A DNA stretch of 47,241 bases, taken from NCBI GenBank assembly GCA_013365365.1, contig JABVXU010000427.1:1-47241 (forward strand), written 5' to 3'. The notes under the pieces are model-generated. The model did not search any database. It was not told where the DNA came from and was given only the letters and a program-made list of their open reading frames with translations. The stretch comes from Cruorifilaria tuberocauda. Lineage: Eukaryota > Nematoda > Chromadorea > Rhabditida > Onchocercidae. The position numbers and the translations under genes are program-made. Of this stretch, positions 36,346 to 47,184 are shown one piece after another (within the stretch, counting starts at the first letter, position 1; each line of letters starts with the position of its first letter).

Positions 36346-36400
36346 GATTGTAGATTATCTTGTCATTTAAATTATAGATTGTAGATTATCTGGTCATTTA
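36346..36400. repeat. Short direct repeat, 24-bp copies 31 bp apart
   Basis: Copies at 36346-36369 and 36377-36400 share all but one base. They sit in the WASP-GMCL1 spacer, just beyond the stop of the candidate minus-strand gene. Confidence 0.85.
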
Positions 36401-36409
36401 CAATGTTCG

Positions 36410-37361
36410 TTAATTTTCCCGGTGGAATTTTTCATTTCTAAAGTTGTGAACATGGATTTTGTTTGGCTTAAATTCGTCAGCTCGATATGAGCCGGATCCG
36501 ACCTTGATCATGGTGTAGCTGACAAAATTGGAGACATCCGTGCCTGGAAAGCCAAAACTTGGGGTTAAGTCTTCAAATTTATGACGTAAGGATTTTCTGC
36601 CGGTTTATATTTGAGGCTTATTCTAAATAACCTTTGCTGTACGTTAGGATTAAAATAGGAATATGTGATGATTGTGAAGTGCATTCTAAGTTATTTAATT
36701 TTCACTATTTAACAATTATTTTACGGTCTTATTTGTAAAAAGTATAATAAAAGTCCATCAAAAAGAAAAGAAAGATCTTTGTTTGCTCAGTGGTGCCCGT
36801 TCTGAAATTGCGCAGCCAGTGCAACGAACTCTCTGCAGAAAAAAAAGAAGGCTGAATTTTATTATTTGTATGATGATAATTAGCAATATTTATGTTCTTA
36901 TATTACTATTACTGCACTCATCATATTTTATTACATTTTTTTTTTCGTGCCGAGCAGGGCCCCAATGATTCTCCAATGGTTATGTTGAAGAAAACATCAG
37001 CCAGTGGGAGAAACAGTTTCTAACTCCACTATATTCCGGGGGTTAATAGCATTAATCCGTCAAGATATACGAATGCTCCTGAATCATGACCTCAGTGCCC
37101 TCATTTTACTCCGTAATTTAGCAAAATTGGTACATATGGACGTCATGATAATAAATTAATGTACTTGCACACCTGCCCAATAAATCATGAGAGAACACCC
37201 ACATTCGCAGCTATGAAGCTGTTACTTCGTATTTTGCGGTTCGGTCCGGGCAGACATATGATGAAAATGTGCCGGGGTTGTGGAGTGCTGTCTGTTGAAA
37301 AGTTTTCTGCATTGATAGCGGATGATGCATGGTAGTCGGGATCAGTTCTATCCATATCCAT
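36410..37361 (-). CDS. Candidate two-exon small gene, 89 residues, unknown
   Basis: Exons in transcript order: 37361-37226 and 36543-36410. Exon 1 starts MDMDRTDPDYHASS... and ends at a GTAACA donor in phase 1. Exon 2 has a TTTCCAG acceptor, continues in the only long open frame (TDVSNFVSYTMIKV...) and stops at TAA. AATAAA on the same strand follows about 117 bases later (plus TTTATT, 36288-36293). An AG (CT at 37373-37374 on plus) lies 11 bases before the ATG. Exon 2 is open for about 60 codons in this frame, counting upstream of the acceptor. Against it, the frame uses more C-ending codons than its neighbours, and a plus-strand frame (37213-37335) overlaps exon 1. I recognise no domain and see no signal peptide; a conserved regulatory element is an alternative. 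Confidence 0.27.
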
Positions 37362-37571
37362 GAATATTTTCACTGGATGAATTGTAATGATAAAGTTTGG
37401 GGAAGAAAGTGTGTTCAACTTTCACTGTGGTTATTATTACAAAAGAAACGGGGATGGATTCTGGTGAAACACCGATCTTGATATGCTGATCTGGATGCAG
37501 TACGACGGGATGTCACGATTGTTTCACTCTTTAATACGGTATCAGTGGTTTAAGATTGGAAAGTATTTTTT

Positions 37572-37573
37572 AG
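37572..37573 (+). other. Putative spliced-leader acceptor of GMCL1
   Basis: TATTTTTTAG ends 11 bases before the ATG at 37585. No coding exon upstream reads convincingly into it, so trans-splicing is the simplest reading. Confidence 0.45.
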
Positions 37574-37584
37574 GTGTCCACCAC

Positions 37585-40500
37585 ATGGGGCAATTATTAA
37601 GCCGATCAAATGCCTTGAAGAGGTCTGACGACATGGATATGATTGTTGATTCTACACGGGCTAGTCCATCGCGTAAGCGCAAAGCAGCCAGTAATGGCGA
37701 AGTGGAAACGCGGAAGAAGAAGAAAATCAGCAAAGTACGTATGAGAAATTATAAGGATTTTTATTAAAGTTCGTTATACGCATGTCAAGACTGGCTCTTA
37801 ATGCGAAAGTAAATGCGTTTAAAAAGCTTTATTAATGGTATGCGGTCTTTCCTATGCTATAACTTACTGGCATCCGAGTTAACTGTCTTAAACGTTGTTT
37901 ATTATCGAATAGGGTTCGACACTGCTATAAATTTATCCTCATATTATTGCATAGGTAAATTGTGGTACCCCGTATCCAGATCTGCGTAAGAAGCAAACGT
38001 AGCTTGTAATTTGTTAAAGTATTATATTTTCTGATTTTGAAGCTGTTGGCTTCTCAGATGATGATATGCTCTGTAATCGTTATCATTTAGCTGGATACTG
38101 CGAAATATATCCATAAACGATTGTTCGTTGATGGTGCCAAATCGGATATAACAATTCATGCAATGGGGCGAACATGGAATCTCCATAAACTCTATCTGGA
38201 GCAGTGCAAATTTTTCGATAGCTTATTCAGGTATTCTATCATACCTGATTCGTAAGAGAAAAGTTTTGTTATACCTTCTTTTTGCCGTAAAAGATTCTGG
38301 TACAAATTATATGATGTACTTTCGCAATTAGTAACACCCGGCAGTGATAGGTGCTTGCAGATCTTTCAGTTAATTGGCAGGTCGATTGGACCAAATAGTT
38401 TCAAATCCAACATCTTAACTTCCTTAGAAATCTGGTGCTAAATCGCATTAACATTGATAAATCTGCTGCCCATAAATAACCATATAGTTGTCCTTAGGAT
38501 CTCTTATTTCAGAGGAAATTGGAAAGATAGTAATAATTCAGTGATACAGATTGATGTAGTTGATCCGAATGTCACGGTTGAAGGTTTTTTTTTTTGTTTT
38601 TTTGTTGATATATGAGCGCGTTTCGCAAAATCTATTTTGAATTTTCAGCTTAGAAAATTTGAGGAGGACTCGGTATATTGTTAGTAGATTTTGCTCACTT
38701 TTTTTTTATTCAGGATTTAATATGGTTTTGGAATCACTGTATCATAATGAAATTGAACTGGATTTAGAGAATGTTGCAAGTCTTATAGCATCAGCTTCAA
38801 TGCTTAGTCTGGTAATGCTGTTTTTCTACAATATATCTCTTTCATCTTTCTTTATTATTTCAGTGATGTTCTTTTTTTTTTTTGTTTTCTATGTTCTTTT
38901 TTGTTTATTTTCACAATTCATTTGTTTTCTATGTGCACTAAAGGATTCGTTGAAGGTTTATATCACTGGAACCCTAAATTTTTAGTTTTAATGTAGAGTT
39001 TTCTGATGTGTCTAGTACAGTTTCTTGTATTGATTTCAGGATAGTGTTATGGAACGGTGTGCAGAGTTGTGCGCCGAGTCACTTACTGATGAACGAGTAC
39101 TTGAGTTCTTTATGCTTGCCGAACAGTATGGTCTTCCGGATTTGTCCGAAAAATGTTTCAAGTATTTGAAAAACAATTTTTGGCGATTATCTAATAAATT
39201 AACCATTCTTTATACAATGAGGTGATTATTTTTAGAATTACTGATAAAATTTCTTTCATTAATATCGAGCAACAGTGTTTTATTGTGAAAGGTATATATT
39301 CAGATCTGTGATAATTATGTAGCACAGTTAACAAAACTTTTATTTTTTGAACAAGCTAAATGAATGTATGATATGAATGGTGTTCATGTGATACCTTGGT
39401 TTATGATTATAAATCTAATCATTTTCTAGTCACGCAACAATGGCAAAGTTGATGGCTGCATCAGATTTGTTGGTTATTGAAGGAGAACTTGATCTGTATG
39501 AAACAATCAAAAAGGTGCAAAATTTTGTAATCAGGATCATTACGACTTTCTGGTCACTGAGTCGTCCCTCGCACCATTGCAAATTGGATTTAATCGCTTA
39601 CCCGAGTTAACAAGGGGGTCTATGATGCCAGCAATCAACTTTTTTAAACCGGCGTTGTTTTATGGTCGGTGTTGCATACTTCTGTGACAATGATTTCGAA
39701 TTTCAAATAATATCAACGAGCTCATTTGGTCATTAGTATTTTGCATAGTTGCATGAATTTTTGTCAGTAAGTAATCAATTCAGTTACTTTCAGTGGATAT
39801 TCTTGCAAACAGTTCCTTATGTTATGGAAAATAACGAAATACGTGCTGATATGGCGAAATATTATTCGTCGCTAACGGATGATGAGAGAGATACATTATG
39901 CTGTACTTTCGCGGACATAACGTGTAATATCCGTATCGGTCACATTGTTTCATCTGTAAAAACGATTGGCGATTTGCGAAAAGATCCACTTGTTCCAAAT
40001 GAAATTATTGACAAGGTGCTTGCTGATAATTGGTTTTTACTGTTGCGCAATGAAGAAATGAAGGAGTAAGTTTCTTCGAATGAATTTATCAATTGGATAT
40101 TTTTACGTGTTTTACGGTAAAGAAAATTTAGATCAAGTTCCAAGCCCCATCTTGCAATCCAGTGTATTGTTATTCGCTTTCCTTCTTTTGAACTGGATGC
40201 TGAAGTCTCGGTAATTCGGCTTTAAATAATTGTTTCTATATATAAAATGCACGGAATTAATAGCTTACCTAGTTTAAATGCTATTTTGATCGAAGCAATT
40301 GTTTGAAATAAGATAAAAAAAGATTTTTCTCAAGATATATTTGTTTTGAAATAATAAGATTTATATTTTCCAGGCAAATCGAAATTAAAGATGAAGATTT
40401 CCACCTTAATGCTCACCGGTTAGGACGAATACTTGACTCATCTCCAGTATGGTTTTTTCACATATATTAAATAAGAAAAAAATCGTCATATGTCTGTTTA

Positions 40501-42187
40501 CATGGTTGTCTCTCTGACAAATTTTAATTATTTTGTTCGTAATATAACAGTTTATCTTTGGTCTTTCTGATAATACAAAATCCATTATCACATGTTGCAA
40601 CTGATACTAAAAAATGCAATGCACTTGATTGACTGATTAGTTCTTAGCAGTTCTGTATTTCATTAAGAATTGGTATGATATGGTAAAATTTATTTAAGAA
40701 ATGTTGGCGGTGGTCTGGTTTCAATTTTGGTGTGGACCTGCTACTGAATTACAGCGATGGGTAAGTTTTCATACACGTTAAAGTTAATGAAATGTTTTCG
40801 TGCAGCTACGAAATTTAGTCCATTTATGTTAAATTTGTGGTTAAGATTTTAGTAGAATATTGATACTAGAAAATGTTTTTGTAACTTCTAAGTTCGTTAC
40901 ATTGTACGTCACAACCAACGAACAATTTTTTTTGGAGACATGAACAGAATATCACAGGAAATTTTTCAATTGCAGCTAATTTAGCTTTGGACCATACAAT
41001 ATCGGACTGAAAAGTCACTGTTATTGTCACTGTTATGGTAAATATCTAGTTTAATTGGCTTAGTTATTGCTAAAATTTAACCAATTGACCGTGAATAATG
41101 TGTTTAAAAAAAAGTTAACGAAATCATGTCTCAATCTGGCATCAATTAATCTTAGTTTTGTCTATAGGGTGATAACTTTGAAGAGAAACTGTTTGTCGCA
41201 GTGGACACCATATTCGACCAATTTGAAATTTGATATATTGCTGCATTATCGGTATTACTGTCACAATGTCATTAGATGTATTTTTTACTTATGTAATTTG
41301 TTGGTTTGATTGTGCTTAAAGTAAAGCTTAAAGTTCATTTGAAATGTGATTAATATAAGAATAGTTCTTATTAATATAATATCTTACGTAAATCTTTCGT
41401 TACAGGATGATTATTGGAAACAAGCATGGTAAATTTCTGTACGATTCTGCTATACGCAGTCGTTCTTTACGAATAGATCAGGTTGTTTGTGTGGATTTTT
41501 TTATTGGCTTTTGATGTATGCACAGTGTAAAAATCTTCAGTTTATATTTTACCTTTTTTCCTCCGTTTTCCTCATTTATGCATGTTTAATCAAAACTTTA
41601 ATATAACAGTTAATAGTGTTGCTTAATAAGGATTTATTGGCTTATTAACCGAAGTTCATCACAAACAAACATGTGTAAATGTGTACAGATATTTTTTAGA
41701 ATTCCCAAGCGGAAATTATTTCTGAAAAATATTCATTTCTTGCAGCATTGATACCGCAGTATATAAATAGAACTTTCATGAGGTAGGAGGCTATTTTGAA
41801 TGCAGAATATCAGATGGCATTGTTTTTTTGTCTTGTTGTGACTGAAATACCGTGTCTATAAAGTGTTTCAGACCGTTGTTATTGCACGGTTCTTACCAGC
41901 TGCAGAAGAATTTCCGGTTGCAGTACATTTTTTTTACTTGGCAACATTACCTTCAAAACCTGTTTTGAGCTATTGGGAACCGTACATCAAGAAATCTGGT
42001 GATTTTTTAAGCTCAGCAAGTATTAAATTACTTGAGAATTTTAAACCGATGTTCTTAGCGGTACTAGACTTGTGAGATAAATATTATAGATGCACTTAGT
42101 CTCGACACAGTCAAATAATGGTTTGATCATATTTTCAGGTTCTATGACGCAATAGAGACATCGTTGCAAAAAGAAGATGCATGTTAA
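37585..42187 (+). CDS. gmcl-1: Germ cell-less-like BTB-BACK protein (513 residues, 13 exons)
   Basis: Homologue of GMCL1/Drosophila germ cell-less, a BTB adaptor for CUL3 ubiquitin ligase found at the nuclear envelope or cell cortex. Exons: 37585-37734, 38091-38230, 38513-38583, 38714-38811, 39040-39221, 39430-39514, 39794-40065, 40374-40446, 40699-40760, 41168-41251, 41406-41481, 41872-42071, 42139-42187. All phases agree and the length nearly equals the human protein (about 515). It starts MGQLLSRS, a good N-myristoylation sequence as in human MGSLSSR. A basic nuclear-localisation-like stretch follows (SRKRK, RKKKK, residues 29-48). BTB is about 53-160 (FVDGAKSDITIHAMG, WNLHKLYL), BACK about 165-260, and a C-terminal domain has CWRWSGFNFGVDLL (human CWRWTGFNFGFDLL). 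Exons 9 and 13 are small (62 and 49 nt). The start was chosen for the leader acceptor and the MG motif; a longer in-frame ATG upstream (37483) looks less likely. Confidence 0.9.
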
Positions 42188-42993
42188 TTTGTTCAGTTTT
42201 TTGACCTCAGGTTTTTTGGAACATGTTGTTTCATTTAAAAGGTCTCATTATTATGGTTTCATAAAAGCATTGTTATTAAAGTGGCATAAAGTCAGAATTG
42301 GACTATGCATGAGTGGAAAGGAAGCGATTTCTGTTAACTGTCCTTTTGTGGGAAATCTCATTTATTAGTTACATGGTTTAGTTATTTTCATCCGCTATGT
42401 ATTCAAAGATTAAGTGAATTACAGATGATTATTTAAACGAAATATTTCTTGGAACAAACAGTTCTCTTCTTATCCACTCTGGTCATCTTTTATATTCGAA
42501 CCACTATGGTTTAGTATAGATGATTGTGCATAATTTTCAGTTATTGTATCATTAGTTTTGTAAATATATTCGGTGGTAACACCACCTTACATAGCTCTTT
42601 GTACTTGGGCTCACGATTAGATTGTGAAACCATTTTTTTCTTAATCTTACCGCTTGAATTGTCTGTCGGTGGGTTTAGACCTCGTTGATTTTCTCTAATC
42701 AATAGAACGTAGGGTTTTTTTTTTTGAGTTTGCTTGAAATTTTCAACATTTTTATTCCTGCGTTTCATTTTGCAACGTTACACTGTTTAAATTGTGAAAT
42801 TTGCTATTTTGTTTGTGATATTGTATATTATTATACTTGTACTCAAAGTGTGAATGATTTCTTACTGTTTAATTTCAGTTCAGTTTGATGTATATGTAAT
42901 TTTCTTTTTCTCAGCAAAATCATTGTTTTTATTTTCCTACTCTTATTTTACCTTTCAATATTGAAACATGTGTGTTTTATATTTTTTTTATAT

Positions 42994-43085
42994 TGTGATA
43001 TCCTTCATCGAAGAACATTTCTGTGAAATATGTATGTTGTATGTTTTCTTTCTACTGTGATATCCTCTATCGAAGAATATTCCTG
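42994..43085. repeat. Imperfect 30-bp direct repeat, 62 bp apart
   Basis: Copies at 42994-43023 and 43056-43085 match at 26 of 30 positions around a shared ATCGAAGAA core. Downstream of GMCL1; meaning unknown. Confidence 0.8.
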
Positions 43086-44393
43086 GTAATGGATTGGCAT
43101 CATCCTCGTTTATTCCAGGTTGTCAAGGGTCGAAAATATGACTTCAACCGTTTTTTGTACAAAATTATTTCATATCTTACATCCATATGTTTATTTTATA
43201 GTCATATAATGATTATAAACACTTTCTAATTGCTTTACGGCTCGGCATTTGTTAATAGTAAAAGTTAAAGTTTTCAAGATTCTATGGATCATGTAAAAAT
43301 GACGTAATATTCTTTCCTTTGTAGATATAGTTATTTGTTATAGTTTTAAGCGTATTTCTTTTCGCTTGCGATGACGAAAATGTCAGATGATTGTGACCAT
43401 CGCTGATGCTGTTTGGAAGTAATGAAGTGGCATTAGATTGAGTGAGCTGTTCGAAAGTAAATCCATGCGTGGTCGCTTGATTTCCCGCGATTGAGATGGT
43501 TAAATTTAAAAACATCGTGGCATGCAAAGGTTAGGCAATAGACAGAGACGCTTCCTTGAAGAGTTTATTGTAATTTTTAAGAAATTGAAATTCTTCAAGT
43601 AATACCGAAATGTTGTGTCAATTATACAATTAGATGAGCGTCAGAGATTATTATAAAGTAAAGCAGAAATTATGCGAAGTGGAAGTTTTTCTGGAAAAAT
43701 GCCTTAATCATAACCGTTCAGTATAAGTTTAGGTCATTTGAATGATCACCAATTAAAAATTCCGTCCATTTAGGTATTTCGTTTTCAATTTTGGATGAGC
43801 TTTTAAAATAGGTTCTAAATTGGATGTATAAAAAACAGAAACTCTATTACAGTAGGAATTCTTAGGTGTGAAGCAAAAAAAAACTATTAACGGAAGCAAA
43901 TGGGATAAAATTGTTCTAAATTAAATTACTAAATTAAGAAGAAAAAGAGAACTATTCTATCACCTGGATGGATTCTTAATTCATTACAATTAAAATTTCA
44001 AGTTAATGGGCTGATTTTTGTTAAACTTACGATGAAGACTGATGATGAGGATAATACATTTTCCTATGATCTTTTGAAATGTGCTAGTCATATAAAAACT
44101 AAGCTAGTGATCTTTATATTGTTTTTCATTTTCACTTATAAAATTATGTTTGCTGGCTAAGAAGATTACGACATTTGATAAGTCTGATTTTATACTTATT
44201 AATTATATTGTTTCAATTCCGAGCATGTAGAAATGCAGCAAATTTTCCAAATGAAGGATAGCGATTCTACCTTTCTGTCCACACAGTCTTATTTTCATTT
44301 AAACACATAGAATGATTATTCAACTGTATGTGTTTGGTAAAATGTTAAGATGTCTAATATTTTAATAAGTTTCCATTTCGCTTCATCTTCCAG

Positions 44394-44534
44394 TTAAGAT
44401 GTATTTTTTGCATAGCATACCAGAAGTTTTCCATGGCCGCTTTACTGCTTATGTTCCATTTCCGGAGCAGGCGAGGGCGGGGCAAAGTAGAGTTGATAAG
44501 TCTCTTGGAAATACCAATCGGGATTACATTAGGC
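44394..44534 (+). CDS. Possible unassigned coding exon
   Basis: A CATCTTCCAG acceptor is followed by an open frame with an ATG at 44399 (MYFLHSIPEVFHGRF...), ending at a CAG|GTGGTT donor. The frame itself stays open to a TAA at 44558. The encoded segment is mixed and polar and the DNA is more GC-rich than its surroundings, including a GC box (GGGCGGGGC, 44475-44483). A second acceptor (TTTCAG, exon from about 44706) lies 170 bases on, but all three frames there are partly open, so no joined product can be fixed. It may be an exon of a small gene, a 5' exon of NELF-A, or a GC-rich control element. No homologue recognised. Confidence 0.22.
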
Positions 44535-45791
44535 AGGTGGTTTTGATGTTTGGTTCCTAAGCCAAAAGCGATACATCTGCTTGCGCTTTTATTATTGGAA
44601 GTCTTATTTCACTGCGTATTTACAATACTACTGCTACGTGATTTCATCTCAATTATTCATCCTGTAGTTCTATTATAACCTGGCTTTTAACTTTTCTATT
44701 TCAGTCGATTTGGTGCCTTCTTGTTTCAATTTCGATTTAATGACAATTGTTCACGACAGTGTCGATTATTCGATATCTGGAAAAGTGTCTTCATTGGACG
44801 AAAAGGAGGAAGAGGAGGAGAGGGACGTTTGTATATAAATGGGTCAAACTAAAAAATAATCACCCGGACATTTCTTCTGGAGCATAATGCAGGTATCCCG
44901 TTAATCTCCAGTAATACTTATTTAAACGGATCAGCAGAAGCAAGAAGAATAATGATGAACAGAGAAAAGGTATGAACAATTTGATAAAAATTTGATTTCC
45001 TGATTTTCCATTAATTAAATTGGTAATACTTACGATTATTCCTATCCAGAGTCGAAGTAGTAATGATCAAAATCATGTTGACATCTGAGAAATGACCACA
45101 ACATTTTTGGCGAACTCACATAATTTGAAGTATATCCTTTTTAAGATGGATTTGATTCAAATTTTTGCATATATTTTCCCCTGTCGGCATGAAGTTTCAT
45201 TGTAGCATTTTCGACTTAATATTCGTTAGAATAGTTATAAGTTGATCTTTGTCACCTTTTCCCTCGCTCTTCCAGCACCTTCTATACACTTTTCGCTATT
45301 CTATGCTTTTGTCAACTATTTCCATACTTTGAAATTTCTTTTGTGTCCTTTCATAAATGTAAAATTATTATTGGGAAATATTGAAGCTTATCGTTACAAT
45401 ATTTCTTATATTTGAACATCAGTTGAGTTTGTTTGAGGTCTTGCTGAGGAGTGGAGAGAAGTGAAGGAAGAAGATTGAAGTCTTAACGATAGGCCAAAGG
45501 CCGAATCATGGCGAATCGAAAGGGTGGTATACATGATGCATCAAAAGTTAGAAAACTGAAATTTGAAGTAATGCAATATTATTTTTCTGCATTTCTGATT
45601 TATACGGATTACCAATATAAGATATAATTTATCATTTAGTAAAACAGAACTGATTATGCTGTTGTCTTGTTTTGTTTTGCAATTTATCATCTGTAAGACG
45701 GAATCATGTATGGATGTAATTGAAAAATAACGGTATAGGTGTTTGCGGAAAATTTGCAGTATTGGCATAGTAAATATGGGATGGTTGTTCT

Positions 45792-45793
45792 AG
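45792..45793 (+). other. Acceptor AG upstream of NELF-A
   Basis: TTGTTCTAG ends 36 bases before the ATG at 45830. The sequence between them is open and in frame, so this may be a leader acceptor or the cis acceptor of an exon joined to an upstream coding exon starting at 45508. If it is the mRNA 5' end, an out-of-frame ATG at 45807 would open a short overlapping upstream ORF. Confidence 0.35.
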
Positions 45794-45829
45794 CCAAGAT
45801 TAAATTATGATTCACCGTTCAAAGTGTCG

Positions 45830-47046
45830 ATGTCAAGCTCTCAACTGCGGGATTCGGATTTAGTGAAATGGTTAGACAACAAACTTGGTGATAACAACGA
45901 GTTATGGAGTGGACGACAAGCGGCATCGTTACTTTCACGAGAAATGTTGACTGAATTGGAAACTTGTTTTCAAGCACTAGAACCGCATGTTAAACTGAAA
46001 ATTATATTAGCTATTCCGCATTTGTCCTTTCGGCTTATTACATTGGTGCGTTTTTTTTTTTTTTTTGGGGGCGTGTACTTAGAGATTTGTTGTAAAGCAA
46101 ATATGAACATGACTGTAATGTTCATTTTTGATTTTGTAAACTGTGTACCTTTAAGATAAATATCACTGATTATCCTACTGCACATACCAGGTGTTTCTTG
46201 TGGACGTTTTTCTTTCGTTTTCTTCACGTCCATCATTATTATTTTATTTGTCAATTCTTTTTTCGTTTCAGTGGAAAGAACCACTAATAAATTTATTGGA
46301 TCTAGCTCGAAGAGACGCTGACGATTGGATTGAAACCGTTGCTGATATGTATAGAGAATATCCTGATTGGCAATGTATAACACCGATACCTATCAATGGG
46401 GATTCGTATTTTCATAAATCTCTTGATGAGTTGAGGAGAATTGGTAAGTTTGTGCTTTTTAATCGATTGTGACTTTTGAATTATGTTTTCTCCCTTCAGT
46501 CTAAAGCCGGAAACTGCTTTTTATTCGTATGAATGTTCAAACATTCTATACGGACTTTTTTCTACCCACAAATGATTCGAATCATTCTAAACCTTTATTA
46601 AACATCTAAATTGCTTCCAATTCTTCGGTAAACATACGACAGACTACACAAAACAAGTGGAATTGAAGATGAAGTAGTTTGATGTTCGAAAGGAATTTCT
46701 AGTTTTTGAAATCATGAATTCATAAATTTCTTCCAGTTAAAAAGCACTCTGAAAATAATAATTTACGATTGTTACCGCTTGATTTAAGTGCCGTATCGCC
46801 AAGTGCAATCAAGGTATATTAATTTTGGATTTATTATAAAATATATAACGAACATTTTATTTGATACTGATTTTTCCACTTTACGTCTTTATTTTCTCGC
46901 TTATCTTCATTATATTATTGTTTTGTATCCCACTAATAGGTTAACATTTTAGGCACGTTTTGGTTTAACCGAATTTGAAAATCGGAAACATTTCAATTTG
47001 AAGCGACGCTCAAAATCATATACATTAAAAGCTGAGCTGTTGAAAT
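45830..47046 (+). CDS. nelfa: NELF-A homologue, N-terminal part (partial at right edge)
   Basis: Subunit of the negative elongation factor that, with DSIF, holds RNA polymerase II at promoter-proximal pauses. Exons: 45830-46045, 46272-46443, 46737-46813, 46953-47046, then probably more beyond the window. The first 186 residues align along their length with the N-terminal (hepatitis delta antigen-like) NELF-A domain: SDLVKWLDNKLGDNNELW (human SDTGLWLHNKLGATDELW), VKLKIILAIPHL (VKLKLLLGTLHL), LARRDADDWIETVADM (LASLDSDPWVLMVADI), LLPLDLS (MLPLECQ), and FNLKRRSKSYTLKAELLK (FQLKRKPKSATLRAELLQ). The last exon ends at a GTTAGT donor; read through instead, it would stop at 47049-47051 as a 187-residue protein. 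Human NELF-A is about 528 residues, so a C-terminal part is expected off the edge. An upstream exon at 45508 is possible. NELF is reported absent in C. elegans. Confidence 0.85.
46051..46066. repeat. Poly(T) tract
   Basis: A run of 16 T followed by a short G run, directly after the first NELF-A exon's donor. A likely place for assembly or length error. Confidence 0.8.
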
Positions 47047-47184
47047 GTTAGTGATGTGACATTTACCTTGAATTTAATTTTTCTTAATCCAATTTTAAGT
47101 GTTATTGAGATATTGTTCTATCAGCATATCAGAAAAGATTCTTTTTCTTTATATGTTTATATGTGTATCTATATTTATGTGTTG

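Larger units (their letters stand above)
35483..37573. other. Spacer between WASP and GMCL1
   Basis: It begins with the WASP 3' UTR. No AATAAA lies close to the WASP stop; one occurs only near 36745. The spacer contains a 31-bp-spaced direct repeat (36346-36369 and 36377-36400) and, at 36410-36543 and 37213-37361, less AT-rich open segments that may be a small minus-strand gene (listed separately). The short plus-strand frame at 37213-37335 overlaps that candidate. Confidence 0.45.
42188..45793. other. Spacer between GMCL1 and NELF-A
   Basis: It begins with the GMCL1 3' UTR. No established gene is seen. It contains an imperfect 30-bp direct repeat (42994-43023 and 43056-43085), minus-strand open frames at 42541-42768 and 43282-43512, a plus-strand frame at 43089-43229, and exon-like sequence at 44394-44534. 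An ATG-starting frame at 45508 could be a further upstream exon of NELF-A. Each is treated separately as uncertain. Confidence 0.45.

Noticed and set aside
35483..37584. WASP and GMCL1 as an operon
   Set aside because: The 2.1-kb gap is much larger than usual nematode operon spacing, and GMCL1 has its own acceptor; nothing here shows SL2-type processing.
45970..46383. 137-codon minus-strand frame
   Set aside because: It covers two NELF-A exons and the poly(T) intron in antisense; the sense frame shows clear homology.
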